NCBI GenBank assembly: GCA_039029315.1
Contig: JBCCGK010000092.1
Span: 1 to 48,350, forward strand
Direction of reading: 5' to 3'
DNA: 48,350 bases
DNA from: JBCCCJ01 sp039029315
GTDB taxonomy: Bacteria > Bacteroidota > Bacteroidia > J057
Of the stretch, positions 25,703-34,800 are shown piece by piece. The notes beneath the pieces were generated by a model. It saw only the letters and a list, made by a program, of their open reading frames with translations, searched no databases and was not told where the DNA came from. Every line of letters begins with the position of its first letter. The first letter of the stretch is position 1. The position numbers and the translations under genes were made by a program.

Positions 25703-26608
25703 CTAGCTTGCATAGATCTTATCCATCAGTTCTGAAATTTGCTGAAGTCGCTTTCTGTCCCCTCCACGAACTTCTGCTGACCCCCATCCCTGGTAACCTG
25801 CTTTTGCCAGGGCGATATTGACTGCTGCCCAATCGCAATCCCCTTCGGTGAGTTCCACCTGAAATCCTTTCCAGATGCCTTCATCCTGTTGCTTTTTTCG
25901 GCTGTACTCTTTGATGTCAATCTTGATGATTCGCTCACCGAGTGCTTCGATCCAGTGTTCTGGCCACCCATATCGAACAATATTCCCAACATCAAAGTAC
26001 CAGCCAATCCATTCACTGTCAAACTCATCGATATAGCGCGCAGCTTCGACTGGACTGATAAGGAAGTTGTTCCACACATTTTCGATGGCAATCTTGACCT
26101 TGTGTTTTTTTGCGGTAGGTAGGATTTTGCGGATCTCTTCCTGGGATCGTTTGTAGGCCTCAGAATAACTCACCTCTTTATTGACCACTGCTGGTACAAG
26201 CAAAACAGTTGTTCCGCCATATTTTTTGGTCGCTTTGATGGCATCTTTCATGGATTCAGTGGTTTCTGCCCGGACCTTGGGGTCTGGATCTGACATGGGT
26301 TTTTTCCAATGCAGAGAGTTTACTACACCGGGGATTTCCAATCCAGTTGCATCTCGTGCCTTCAGGACTTTTTTCTCATTCAGTTCATGCGGGAAATCCA
26401 GTTCCACACCATCAAATCCTAGATCCTTCAGCAATTTGAATTTGTCCATGATCGACAACTCTTCTTTGATCATGCCATATTTCAAGCTCTTTTTGATCAG
26501 CGGGCGTCCTGTAATTGGGAGAGGAGTCGCTTGAAGATTTGAGAATGGATCTATGGCGGTAGCCAGGGCAGCTCCTGTGCTCAATTGAAGAAAGGTTTTG
26601 CGGTTCAT
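25703..26608 (-). CDS. exported sugar phosphate isomerase/epimerase-like TIM barrel
   Basis: 301 residues from the ATG at 26608 (MNRKTFLQLSTGAALATA), a Tat-like or Sec-type leader; the frame to 26668 adds 20 unlikely residues. The body is an AP-endonuclease-2/xylose-isomerase-like TIM barrel: LLKDLGFDGVELDFPHE on strand 1, GTTVLLVPAV, KIAIENVWNN (metal-ligand Glu), WIGWYFDVGNIVRYG (metal-ligand Asp) and YQGWGSAEVRGGD near the end. Such proteins isomerise or epimerise sugars or cyclitols with a divalent metal. It lies 110 bp downstream of the Tat-exported Gfo/Idh/MocA gene, with an inverted repeat between, so both may handle the same sugar in the periplasm. Confidence 0.88.
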   Translation of the reverse strand: MNRKTFLQLSTGAALATAIDPFSNLQATPLPITGRPLIKKSLKYGMIKEELSIMDKFKLLKDLGFDGVELDFPHELNEKKVLKARDATGLEIPGVVNSLHWKKPMSDPDPKVRAETTESMKDAIKATKKYGGTTVLLVPAVVNKEVSYSEAYKRSQEEIRKILPTAKKHKVKIAIENVWNNFLISPVEAARYIDEFDSEWIGWYFDVGNIVRYGWPEHWIEALGERIIKIDIKEYSRKKQQDEGIWKGFQVELTEGDCDWAAVNIALAKAGYQGWGSAEVRGGDRKRLQQISELMDKIYAS

Positions 26609-26631
26609 ATTGGGGATTTTGTTGTAAGCAC

Positions 26632-26694
26632 GAATACAGAGACACGGAGACATAGAGTATTTAAGCACCTCTATGCTTCTGTATCTCTGTATTC
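26632..26694. repeat. 63-bp imperfect inverted repeat
   Basis: Two 26-bp arms (26632-26657 and 26669-26694) pair with only four mismatches around an 11-bp loop. The arm reads GAATACAGAGACACGGAGA and on to CATAGAG. It lies between two minus-strand genes and is flanked by a run of A on its right side. It could act as a transcript-ending or mRNA-stabilising stem, or be one copy of a dispersed palindromic repeat family; a genome search is needed to tell. Confidence 0.75.
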
Positions 26695-26717
26695 AAAAAA
26701 AATTGTAAGTAATTCAA

Positions 26718-28022
26718 TTACTGGAATTTGGTCATCCCTGGCCGTGCTACAGGAGCAGAAGCCCATGCCAACTCCCAGTTGTACTGATCGATTTGTGGTC
26801 CAAGAACCTCCTCTGAGGCCATGACTTGCTCAAGGGTCAATTCCTGCCCTGTATATGCAACCATTCTTCCCCATAGTGCTAAGAGGGTGCTATTGGCCAT
26901 CCACTCTCCATCATTGACATGTTGTCCACTTCTGATCCCGGCAAACAACTCATCATGCTCTACCTGATACATGTTTTTTGGATCACCTCTGTATTTCCAG
27001 GGATTTTTGCCAGTGATGATGTGTTTACGTCTACTACAATCGACCAAAAGGTGACCGTCTGTTCCCATAACCTCTACATGATAGGCCCGTTCGGTTTCTT
27101 TTTGTTGACGACTGAAATGGAAGCCTTTTGTACCATTATCCCACTCATACACGATGGCAAAGTGATCGTAGACATTGCCATATTTCTCTTCCACCCGAAG
27201 TTGTCGTCCACCTGTCCCTACTGCTTTGGTTGGCATGCGATTGCCCATCGCCCACACCATCATATCCAAACTATGAATGGCTTGCTCAGCGATATGATCT
27301 CCTGATAGCCAATTGTAATACAGCCAGTTGCGAAGCTGGTACTCCATATTTCCCCAGGGTTCCTTTCGGGCATTTTCCCACAAGTAGCCTGTATTATAGG
27401 TATTGTAGATGGAGGTAATATCTCCAATGGCTCCATCGTGTACCAGACCAAATGACTTTCGTTTGGCTTCATGGTATCGCCAGCAAAATCCAGACATCAA
27501 GGAAGTATCCTGCTCTTTGGCGATACGGGCAGCTTTGTATACTTTTTTTAGACCGGGAATATCCACAGCCATGGGTTTTTCGCAGAATATATGCTTCTTT
27601 TTGTTCACAGCATATAACAGATGATCGGGCCGGAAGGCTGGGGGAGTAGCCAATAACACCACATCTACATCTGAGTCGATGAGTTTTTGGTACGCATCAA
27701 AGCCCATGAATTTGTGATCATCGGCTACCTGAACCTTGTCCGGGAACATCTTTTTCAGATTTGAATAAGAGGCTTCCATTTTATCTGGAAAAATATCTGC
27801 CATTGCCGAAAGAACGACATTTTCATCTGCAGCCATCGCCTGACTGGCAGCTCCAGACCCTCGGCCTCCACAGCCGATGAGTCCAACTTTCAGAGTGTCA
27901 TTTTTGCCGAACCCAAATCCACTTTTTGGAAGTGCAAAATTCATGGCAACAGTTCCCCCAATGGCGGCCGCGCTCGTAGTTTTGATAAATTTTCGTCTAG
28001 AGGTTTTTTCTGTATGCTCCAT
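26718..28022 (-). CDS. Tat-exported Gfo/Idh/MocA oxidoreductase
   Basis: 434 residues from the ATG at 28022. The leader has a twin-arginine motif (SRRKFIK), then an Ala/Gly hydrophobic stretch, so it is exported folded with its cofactor. The nucleotide-binding fold shows KVGLIGCGGRGSG; HIFCEKPMAVDIPG is the family signature with the conserved Lys of EKP; AEQAIHSLDMMVWAMG supplies the catalytic His region. The family oxidises, reduces or hydrolyses sugars using tightly bound NAD(P). The longer frame to 28169 is rejected because the Tat signal would lie internally. It is divergent from the RraA-like gene, with a 170-bp shared upstream region. Confidence 0.92.
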   Translation of the reverse strand: MEHTEKTSRRKFIKTTSAAAIGGTVAMNFALPKSGFGFGKNDTLKVGLIGCGGRGSGAASQAMAADENVVLSAMADIFPDKMEASYSNLKKMFPDKVQVADDHKFMGFDAYQKLIDSDVDVVLLATPPAFRPDHLLYAVNKKKHIFCEKPMAVDIPGLKKVYKAARIAKEQDTSLMSGFCWRYHEAKRKSFGLVHDGAIGDITSIYNTYNTGYLWENARKEPWGNMEYQLRNWLYYNWLSGDHIAEQAIHSLDMMVWAMGNRMPTKAVGTGGRQLRVEEKYGNVYDHFAIVYEWDNGTKGFHFSRQQKETERAYHVEVMGTDGHLLVDCSRRKHIITGKNPWKYRGDPKNMYQVEHDELFAGIRSGQHVNDGEWMANSTLLALWGRMVAYTGQELTLEQVMASEEVLGPQIDQYNWELAWASAPVARPGMTKFQ

Positions 28023-28192
28023 AGTAGAGGTTTTATTTGAGATAGTCGAAAAGTGAATAGAAAGAAAGATTCTCATCTGTCTAATGAGTAAATAACAATG
28101 GAATATCGAGAGAAACAAACCAGAACAAAGCAGAATTTCCTGGGCAATCCATCTTCTCTTTCCACTCAAAAAGGATTTCTTATTTTTCCACT

Positions 28193-28945
28193 ATGAAACA
28201 ACAACTGACGTATGCTGAACTTCTCCAGCTCAAACGCTGGAATACACCCACGATCTACAATGGGTGGGAAATGATCACAAAACATGATCGAACCAAAGGA
28301 TTCTTTAACCTGGAAGAGACCAAAGACTTTATGCCGCAAATGGGGCCAATGGTTGGGTATGCGGTAACAGTAGTCATCGAACCAAGTAATCCTGCACATC
28401 CAGCTGCGAACTCGAATGCCTGGAATGAATACCGGGCCTATGTTGGCAGCCTTGCAGGGCCGAAAATTGTTGTGGTTCAGGATTTGGACAAGCCCGCTGT
28501 GATTGGGTCCTTTTGGGGAGAAGTAAACAGCAATATTCACCGATCATTGGGGTGTGTTGGGACGATTACTGATGGCGCAATTCGGGATGTGGACGAAATG
28601 AGCAATGCGGGATTTAAAGCCCTGGCCAAAAGACTCTGTGTCGGACATGCCTACAGTGTTCCGGTCCGCTGGGGGGGAGAAGTAGAAGTATTTGGTTGCC
28701 CGATTCAGCCTGGTCAACTCATTCATGCTGACAAACACGGGTTTTTGGCAATCCCCCAAGAGGATCAAGCCAGATTGTTGCATGCCTCTATCTTTATGGA
28801 TACCAATGAATGCAATACTGTGATCCAGGCTGCTCGCCTCAGTGCAGGAAAGCCGATAGAGGAGATTCTGGCTGATATAGCGGAAGCTGGTCATCAATTC
28901 CAGCAGGCAGCTCAGCATGAATTCAAGAGTGGCGGAGAATGGTGA
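28193..28945 (+). CDS. RraA-like / HMG aldolase-family protein
   Basis: 250 residues, cytoplasmic. The motif CVGTITDGAIRDVDEM (Arg131, Asp132) is the conserved substrate and metal site of the RraA fold, followed by VRWGGEVEVFGCPIQPGQLIHADKHGFLAIP. Members include 4-hydroxy-4-methyl-2-oxoglutarate/oxaloacetate aldolases and the RNase E regulator RraA. An N-terminal extension (about 55 residues) and the neighbouring sugar oxidoreductase favour a metabolic lyase over an RNase regulator. Precise substrate unknown. It faces away from the Gfo/Idh/MocA gene. Confidence 0.87.
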   Translation: MKQQLTYAELLQLKRWNTPTIYNGWEMITKHDRTKGFFNLEETKDFMPQMGPMVGYAVTVVIEPSNPAHPAANSNAWNEYRAYVGSLAGPKIVVVQDLDKPAVIGSFWGEVNSNIHRSLGCVGTITDGAIRDVDEMSNAGFKALAKRLCVGHAYSVPVRWGGEVEVFGCPIQPGQLIHADKHGFLAIPQEDQARLLHASIFMDTNECNTVIQAARLSAGKPIEEILADIAEAGHQFQQAAQHEFKSGGEW

Positions 28946-28951
28946 GTTTTG

Positions 28952-28959
28952 TATCTTTG
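28952..28959 (+). promoter_or_regulatory. possible -7 box for the thioredoxin-TPR gene
   Basis: TATCTTTG fits TAnnTTTG and lies about 58 bp before the ATG at 29017. No TTG stands at the right -33 distance, so this is moderate support only. Confidence 0.4.
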
Positions 28960-29016
28960 TAGCTGAACACCTGAACTGTGGAAATGACATCAAGCAAGCC
29001 ACATTTTTGACTCAAT

Positions 29017-29829
29017 ATGATGGAACATACGGATATTCAAGCATTGGATTTTCAACGAGACGTTCTGGATAAAAGCCAGGAAGTCCCTGTGGTCGTTGAT
29101 TTTTGGGCTGCATGGTGTGGACCGTGCAAGATTCTGGGACCTGTGATCGAGAAGATGGCCAGTGAAGCCAAGGATCGATGGGTGTTGGTGAAAATCAATA
29201 CTGAACACCATCAGGATCTGGCCATGCAATATCGCATCCAAAGCATCCCGGCAGTCAAGATGTTTTATCATGGCAAAGTCGTTGGAGAATTCATGGGAGC
29301 ACTTCCTGAATTTCAGATTCAGCGGTGGTTGGACAAACATCTGCCTGATCCGCGACTTCATCAGTTGGAGGCTTTGTTCCAGAAGTGGAATGAATCCAAA
29401 GACGAAACAACACTGAGCAGACTTGAAGCTTATGTGGCTGAGAATCCCGACCTTTGGAAAGGAAGCCTACGATTGGCTTCCATCAAATTGGCGACCGATC
29501 CAGCCAAAGCGCGTGAATTGGTTGCTCCTATTCATCAGGGCCACGAACTGTATAGTGAGTCTCAGGATATCATTGCGCTGGCAGATCTGACAGATGTGGA
29601 CGCAGAAGGACATCCAAAGGTGTTAGAGATGATGGCGAAAGCCAAATCTGCCTGGCAAGCGCAGGATGTTGATCAAACCCTGGATGCTTTGATCCAGGCG
29701 ATCATGCTGGACAAAACCTATTCGGATGAACTGGCACGGCGAGCCGTCGTAGCGATTTTTCACCAGTTGACAGAGCAACATCCATTGACCAAAAAATATC
29801 GACCTCGTTTTGGTATGGCATTGTATTGA
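29017..29829 (+). CDS. thioredoxin-TPR protein (YbbN/CnoX-like)
   Basis: 270 residues, no signal peptide. Residues about 1-110 are a thioredoxin domain with VVDFWAAWCGPCKILGP (Cys34, Cys37) and the cis-Pro loop IQSIPAVKMF. Residues 113-270 are helical and match the C-terminal tetratricopeptide region of YbbN/CnoX, including DKTYSDELARRAVVAIFHQL. In E. coli this protein is a holdase that protects chaperone substrates from oxidation but has lost the CxxC cysteines; here both are kept, so it could be redox active. Probably expressed alone or with the next gene, 76 bp downstream. Confidence 0.9.
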   Translation: MMEHTDIQALDFQRDVLDKSQEVPVVVDFWAAWCGPCKILGPVIEKMASEAKDRWVLVKINTEHHQDLAMQYRIQSIPAVKMFYHGKVVGEFMGALPEFQIQRWLDKHLPDPRLHQLEALFQKWNESKDETTLSRLEAYVAENPDLWKGSLRLASIKLATDPAKARELVAPIHQGHELYSESQDIIALADLTDVDAEGHPKVLEMMAKAKSAWQAQDVDQTLDALIQAIMLDKTYSDELARRAVVAIFHQLTEQHPLTKKYRPRFGMALY

Positions 29830-29905
29830 AGGAGGTGTGGGTGAATGGGAATAATGGGAATAGGGGAATGGAGCATGTCTTGAATGATAACAACTTGTAT
29901 CGAAG

Positions 29906-30457
29906 ATGAAGTGGCTCATTGGATTTTTCTTGCTAGGCTTGATGACTGGTGCTCACATCCATGATCATCAGCATCTGATTGGAACAAAAGCACCAGAACT
30001 CACCATAGAATCCTGGCTCAATGTAGACAAAGACTGGGAGCAGCAATCCACTTTTCAAAACAAAGTATTGCTCATCCGTTGGTGGACTGGACCCTTCTGT
30101 CCTTTCTGCCGAAATTCTGCCGCGGCACTGCAAACCTGGCAACATCGCTACCAAAATCAGGATTTTCAGGTAATTGGGTTGTATCATCACAAATCTAGAC
30201 AGCCTTTTTCGATGGAGGACATTGATACACTCGGAGAAGAACTGGGCTATGACTTCCCCATAGGCATAGACAAACGCTGGGAAAACCTCAAACAATGGTG
30301 GCTGGATCGGGTACCGGATGCCGGATTTACCAGTGTGAGTTTTTTGGTCGATCGCCATGGAATCATCCGATACATACATCCCGGCGGAGAGTATGTGAAG
30401 GGAGATGGACAGTATGAAGAACTGGAAGAAGCAATTGAGAAGGTGTTGAGAGAGTGA
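29906..30457 (+). CDS. exported thioredoxin-fold (TlpA/AhpC-type) protein
   Basis: 183 residues. The N-terminus (KWLIGFFLLGLMTGAH) is a signal peptide or membrane anchor. A redoxin domain follows: GTKAPELTIESW, LIRWWTGPFCPFCRNSAAAL with Cys65 and Cys68, YHHKSRQPFS, and VSFLVDRHGIIRYIHPGGEY. The CPFC pair suggests a periplasmic thiol-disulfide oxidoreductase or peroxiredoxin-like reductase. It lies after the thioredoxin-TPR gene on the same strand and before a tRNA gene. Confidence 0.85.
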   Translation: MKWLIGFFLLGLMTGAHIHDHQHLIGTKAPELTIESWLNVDKDWEQQSTFQNKVLLIRWWTGPFCPFCRNSAAALQTWQHRYQNQDFQVIGLYHHKSRQPFSMEDIDTLGEELGYDFPIGIDKRWENLKQWWLDRVPDAGFTSVSFLVDRHGIIRYIHPGGEYVKGDGQYEELEEAIEKVLRE

Positions 30458-30552
30458 GAACATGGGAATCCAGAATAATGCTGGAGATTGAATTAGAAAG
30501 ACTGCATTTCATTTTTTCAAAGAGAATACCAACAAATTCAAATGGATTGTCG

Positions 30553-30560
30553 TATATTTG
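30553..30560 (+). promoter_or_regulatory. predicted tRNA promoter -7 box
   Basis: TATATTTG matches the Bacteroidota -7 consensus perfectly and lies 22 bp before the mature tRNA 5' end. No TTG is seen at -33. Confidence 0.6.
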
Positions 30561-30582
30561 CAGGCGTATGCAGATGCATACC

Positions 30583-30656
30583 GGGCCTATAGCTCAGTTG
30601 GTTAGAGCACCTGACTCATAATCAGGTGGTCCCAGGTTCGAGTCCTGGTGGGCCCA
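30583..30656 (+). tRNA. tRNA with CAT anticodon (Met elongator or Ile2)
   Basis: A 74-nt cloverleaf. The acceptor stem GGGCCTA pairs with TGGGCCC, the D arm carries AGCTCAGTTGGTTAGAGC, and the anticodon stem CCTGA/TCAGG encloses CTCATAA. The T arm is CCAGG/CCTGG around TTCGAGT. A73 is present and CCA is not encoded. The CAT anticodon reads AUG as elongator Met, or AUA if the first base becomes lysidine (Ile2); sequence alone does not decide. It is not an initiator, since there is no C1-A72 mismatch. Confidence 0.95.
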
Positions 30657-30667
30657 CTTCAACTATC

Positions 30668-30700
30668 AAGCACTGACAAGATTCTTCTTGTTAGTGCTTT
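30668..30700 (+). terminator. terminator after the CAT tRNA
   Basis: AAGCACTGACAAGA (30668-30681) pairs with TCTTGTTAGTGCTT (30686-30699) around a TTCT loop, 14 bp with one G-T pair. The T run is short (TTT, then GC). A similar AAGCACT/AGTGCT stem follows the tRNA-Arg gene. Confidence 0.75.
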
Positions 30701-30906
30701 TGCTTGCTCGTACATTCTTTCAAACAAAAATTGTTGCTTATTGGGCTATCGGTGATGCCATCTATGGGAGAATCTGACAAAAATGCAATTCGACGACCTC
30801 TATCCCTTTCTGCCTATCCCATCCCTCTAATATTTTTTTGCAGCCCTCTTCCGCATTGTCTACCTTCCCGATTCTTTTGGAACAATCATCTCTGAACCCC
30901 TTCTGA

Positions 30907-31245
30907 ATGAACAAATCAAACCCTACACCCTTCTTTCTTGTCTTTTCTCTCATCCTTACCCTCAGCCTTAGTTCCTGCCTCATGACACAAACAATGGTCG
31001 GAGAATATCAGGAAGAAGCAGGCCGGGAGTATGTTTATGCCAAAGGCAAGCAGTTCTGGCTATTTTGGGGCATAATCCCCCTCGGCCGAACCAATGTCAA
31101 TACCCCTTCCAGCGGAAATTGTGAGGTGATTACCAAATTCCAGCCAGGAGATGTGATCATATCCGCCATTACTGGAGGCATTATTTCCTCCTATTCAATC
31201 AAGGTGAAAGCCAAGAGAAGTGAGGGCAACTTTAATAAAATGTGA
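30907..31245 (+). CDS. small lipoprotein, Bor-like pattern
   Basis: 112 residues. The signal peptide ends at the lipobox LSSC (Cys23). The mature part contains FWLFWGIIPLGRTN, then GNCEVITKF, and an ending in SAITGGIISSYSIKVKAKR. This loosely follows the order of Bor/Iss-type surface lipoproteins (FxxxGIxP...C...GIYTPxxxxV), but identity is not certain. Lipid anchoring in the envelope is the safe conclusion. It stands alone between the tRNA and a small membrane protein gene. Confidence 0.7.
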   Translation: MNKSNPTPFFLVFSLILTLSLSSCLMTQTMVGEYQEEAGREYVYAKGKQFWLFWGIIPLGRTNVNTPSSGNCEVITKFQPGDVIISAITGGIISSYSIKVKAKRSEGNFNKM

Positions 31246-31333
31246 GCAATTCGGCAACTTCATCCATCAGTTGTGCGAATAAGAGAGGGCATTCTATTGC
31301 AAGGAGAGTATAGGCAAAAATCTTGCGCATCTT

Positions 31334-31362
31334 TTGCTGGCGCTGAAAAATCCGTATATTTG
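31334..31362 (+). promoter_or_regulatory. predicted promoter for the 118-residue membrane protein
   Basis: TATATTTG (31355-31362) is a perfect -7 box with TTG at 31334-31336, 18 bp upstream. The ATG at 31371 begins only 9 bp after the box, so the transcript would have almost no leader. Confidence 0.55.
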
Positions 31363-31370
31363 CCTCACAA

Positions 31371-31727
31371 ATGAAACTGCTGGTACATCCATACCGTTGG
31401 ATTTTGTTGGTGGCAATCTCTGCCTCCATGTTGTTGTTGCTGAAAATCAACAAACGCAGTTTCTATTTCCACTATTTCAAAGTCATTGAAGAAGTTGAGC
31501 TTCGAAACTCACAAGCAGTCGATCAGCAAGTTGCCTTGTGGCAAGTCTGGTCGCAGCGATTGGTAGAAGAGACAAAAAATATTCTGCCATTTCTGTTGAC
31601 ACTTGTGATTGTGGGAGTCTTCTCCCTCTTGCTTCCTGAACAATGGCTGTTTCCCACATTATCAGAAGTTGCTGCTGTTGCCAGCCCGGAACCACAATTT
31701 CTGATTCCTCCCATTCGTGCACCCTAG
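31371..31727 (+). CDS. small membrane protein, unknown
   Basis: 118 residues. There are two hydrophobic helices, about residues 9-24 (RWILLVAISASMLLLLKI) and 70-88 (NILPFLLTLVIVGVFSLLL), with a charged helical stretch between them containing many Glu, Gln and Trp. I recognise no family. The very short predicted leader is unusual. It precedes secDF by about 125 bp. Confidence 0.6.
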   Translation: MKLLVHPYRWILLVAISASMLLLLKINKRSFYFHYFKVIEEVELRNSQAVDQQVALWQVWSQRLVEETKNILPFLLTLVIVGVFSLLLPEQWLFPTLSEVAAVASPEPQFLIPPIRAP

Positions 31728-31852
31728 ATCCCTTTTCAATTCATTCATCTACTTGGCAGTTGTTCGACGAATAGCTGCGTTCCAATGATATGATCGTGTA
31801 CCCATGTTTGGGGCACCCTGAATTGACAATATCATCTATACTAATCTTATTC

Positions 31853-34800
31853 ATGCGTAATAAAAACACCATCATATTCCTTCTGATTGTATTTGTGGGA
31901 ATATGTGCCTATAATCTCTACTGGACTTATGTTCAGTTCCAGTCGGATCAACGGATTGAGGAAGTAACCAGCAATCTGAACCGACTCAAAGCCGAAAAGC
32001 CTGATGCCAGCAATTGGTCTGCTGCCGACTCGGCTATCGAAAAAGAGTATAACTCTGTACTCCGTGACAGTACATTCATGAATCGCCGGAAACGAGCGGT
32101 TGAGCGATCCTTTACCCTCGGTTTGGACTTGCAGGGGGGAATGTTCGTAACCCTGGAAGTTGGTGTGGAAGAACTCGTCCGTCAAATGGCGAGTAATCCC
32201 AACGATAGCTCCGTCTTGCGAGCCATTGCTTGTGCGCAGGAACGCCAGACGGCCCAGGCGCAAGCCTTTGTTCCCTTGTTTGTCGCCTGCTTTGAAGAGC
32301 TGAACCCCAATGAATCGTTGGGAGTGGCTTTTTCCAATGAAGACCTTGACATCAATGTCAGTTCTACCAATGCTGAAGTAGCTGAGATCCTTGTAACAGA
32401 AGAGGAGTCTGCCATTGACAGGACATTTAATATCATCCGAACCAGAATTACCCAGTTCGGTGTGGTATCTCCTAACCTTCAGAAGCAGGAGAGTACAGGT
32501 AGAATTTTGTTGGAACTTCCCGGTGTGAAAGAACCCGAGCGAGTTCGGAAGATTCTTCAAAGTACAGCCCAATTGGAATTTTATGAGTGCCAACCATGGT
32601 CCGCTGCCTATCCAGTATTGACAGCGATCAATGCCAAGTTGCGACAAGAAGCAGGCATCGATCTTGAAACAAACGATACGACCGAAGTAGAAACGGCTGC
32701 GACAGATGAAGAAACGGCTGAAGATGACGAAGAAGGTGAGACGGTTAGCCTCTCCCCAGATGATTCTACAGCTGATGATTTCAGCACCACAGATGATCTG
32801 TTGAGTCAGGATGCTGATTCGACGGGAGAGGAATTGAGCACAGAGGAGCTTCAAGAGAAGTTCCGACGCGAAAACCCACTCTTCGCTTTGTTGACGCCCA
32901 TGGATTATGAAGGCTTGAGTCAGATTGGTTCCACAACGCCCAATGTAGGGGTTGTCCTGGCCAATGATACCGCGAATATGCGCCTCCTGAATGAGATCTT
33001 TGCTAGAGAAGATATCCAGGCATTGATCCCAGACAAGATGCGATTTGCCTGGACCTTTAAGCCCAAGTCTCAGCGCCAAGATGGTGCTGGTGCACAATAT
33101 TACGAACTGATCACCTTGTTTGATGATGGAGAACCAGCGATGAGCGGGGATCAAGTGAGTGTCGCACGTCAGGACTTTGACCCAACCAGCGGTGATCCTG
33201 TAGTGAGCATGAACATGACAGTAGAAGGAGCCAAAACATGGGGATTGATCACGGAGAGAAATGTTGGCAAGCACGTGGCGATCCTTCTGGATGGTCTGGT
33301 CTATTCTTATCCAGTAGTAAACGAAGCCATCACAGGCGGACGATCCCAGATCTCTGGTGGATTTGAAATCGATGAAGCCAAGGACCTTGCCAATGTCTTG
33401 AAAGCAGGTCAGCTGCCAGTTCCAGCCAGTATAGAAGGGGAAGAAACCGTGGGACCAACGCTGGGTGCAGAAAATGTCAACAGTGGACTGAATTCCTTTC
33501 TGTTGGCCTTCATCGTGATCCTGATCTTTATGGGGATTTATTACTCCAAAGCTGGTTTGGTCGCGAACGTTGCCTTGATCGCCAACCTGATTTTCTTCCT
33601 TGGTTGTGCAGCTGCATTTACCATTGTACTGACGATGCCTGGAATGGCAGCGGTGGTCTTGACAGTGGGGATGGCGGTAGATGCAAACGTATTGATCTTC
33701 GAGCGGATTCGAGAGGAAATGGCAAAAGACAAGACGCTCAAAGCCAGTATCAAAGCTGGATTTAGCAATGCCTTCTCCTCGGTCATGGATGCCAATATTA
33801 CCACCTTCCTGACGGGGGTTGTTCTATATGCTGTAGGAATTGGACCGATTCGCGGATTTGCTGTTTCATTGATGATCGGGATTATCACTTCCTTGATTTC
33901 TGCTTTGATTATCACTCGATTGGTCCTGGACTATTATGCCAACAAAGGGAAAGACTCCATCACTTTCGGATTTCCTTTCACCACAGGATTGTTTGATCGG
34001 GTGAAGTTGAACATGGTAGGGCGACGCAAGACCTTCTATATGATCTCTGGTGTAATTGTCGTGGTATCTCTCATCAGTATGTTCACCATTGGATTCAAAT
34101 CCGGGGTGGACTTCCAGGGAGGACGACAGTTTGTGGTAGAATTCCTAGAGTCGGATGGATCACCCTCTCCTTTGGCTCAATCAGATGTTGGGCAGATTCG
34201 AGAGGACTTGTCTTCGAAATTTGAAGGAGAAAATCCAATTGTCAAAACCCTGAAGTTTGATCACCAATTGATGATTACCAGTTCCTATCTGGTTACTGAT
34301 CGTCAGGCAACTGGCCAGGTAACTGAATTGCTCATAGATGGATTGGAAACCTCCTATGGTTCCAAGACAATCAATGTGCTGAGTACCAGCGATGTTGGAC
34401 CTACGGTGGCCAATGACATCCGGGAAGCGGCCAATTACGCTGTCATCTTCTCGCTGATGATTATCTTCTTCTATATCCTGATGCGATTCCGCAAATGGCA
34501 GTATAGTTTGGGAGCGATCGCAGCGATTTTCCATGATGTTATCATCGTATTGGGGATCTTCTCCTTGTTGAGCCAGTTTGATCTTGGATTCAGCCTGGAG
34601 GTGAATCAACCCTTGATTGCGGCCTTGCTGACGATTATAGGATATTCGATCAATGATACCGTGGTTGTATTTGATAGAATCAGGGAAAATCTGGGTGAAA
34701 TGCGTGCAAGTAAAATCAGTGATATTTACAATATCTCGATTGACCAGACCATTAGCCGGACCCTGATCACATCAGTTACGACCTTCCTGACAGCATTGAC

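Noticed and set aside
31847..33274. 475-codon minus-strand frame inside secDF
   Set aside because: Long but antisense to clear SecDF motifs, with Cys-rich nonsense-like composition; a shadow of codon bias.
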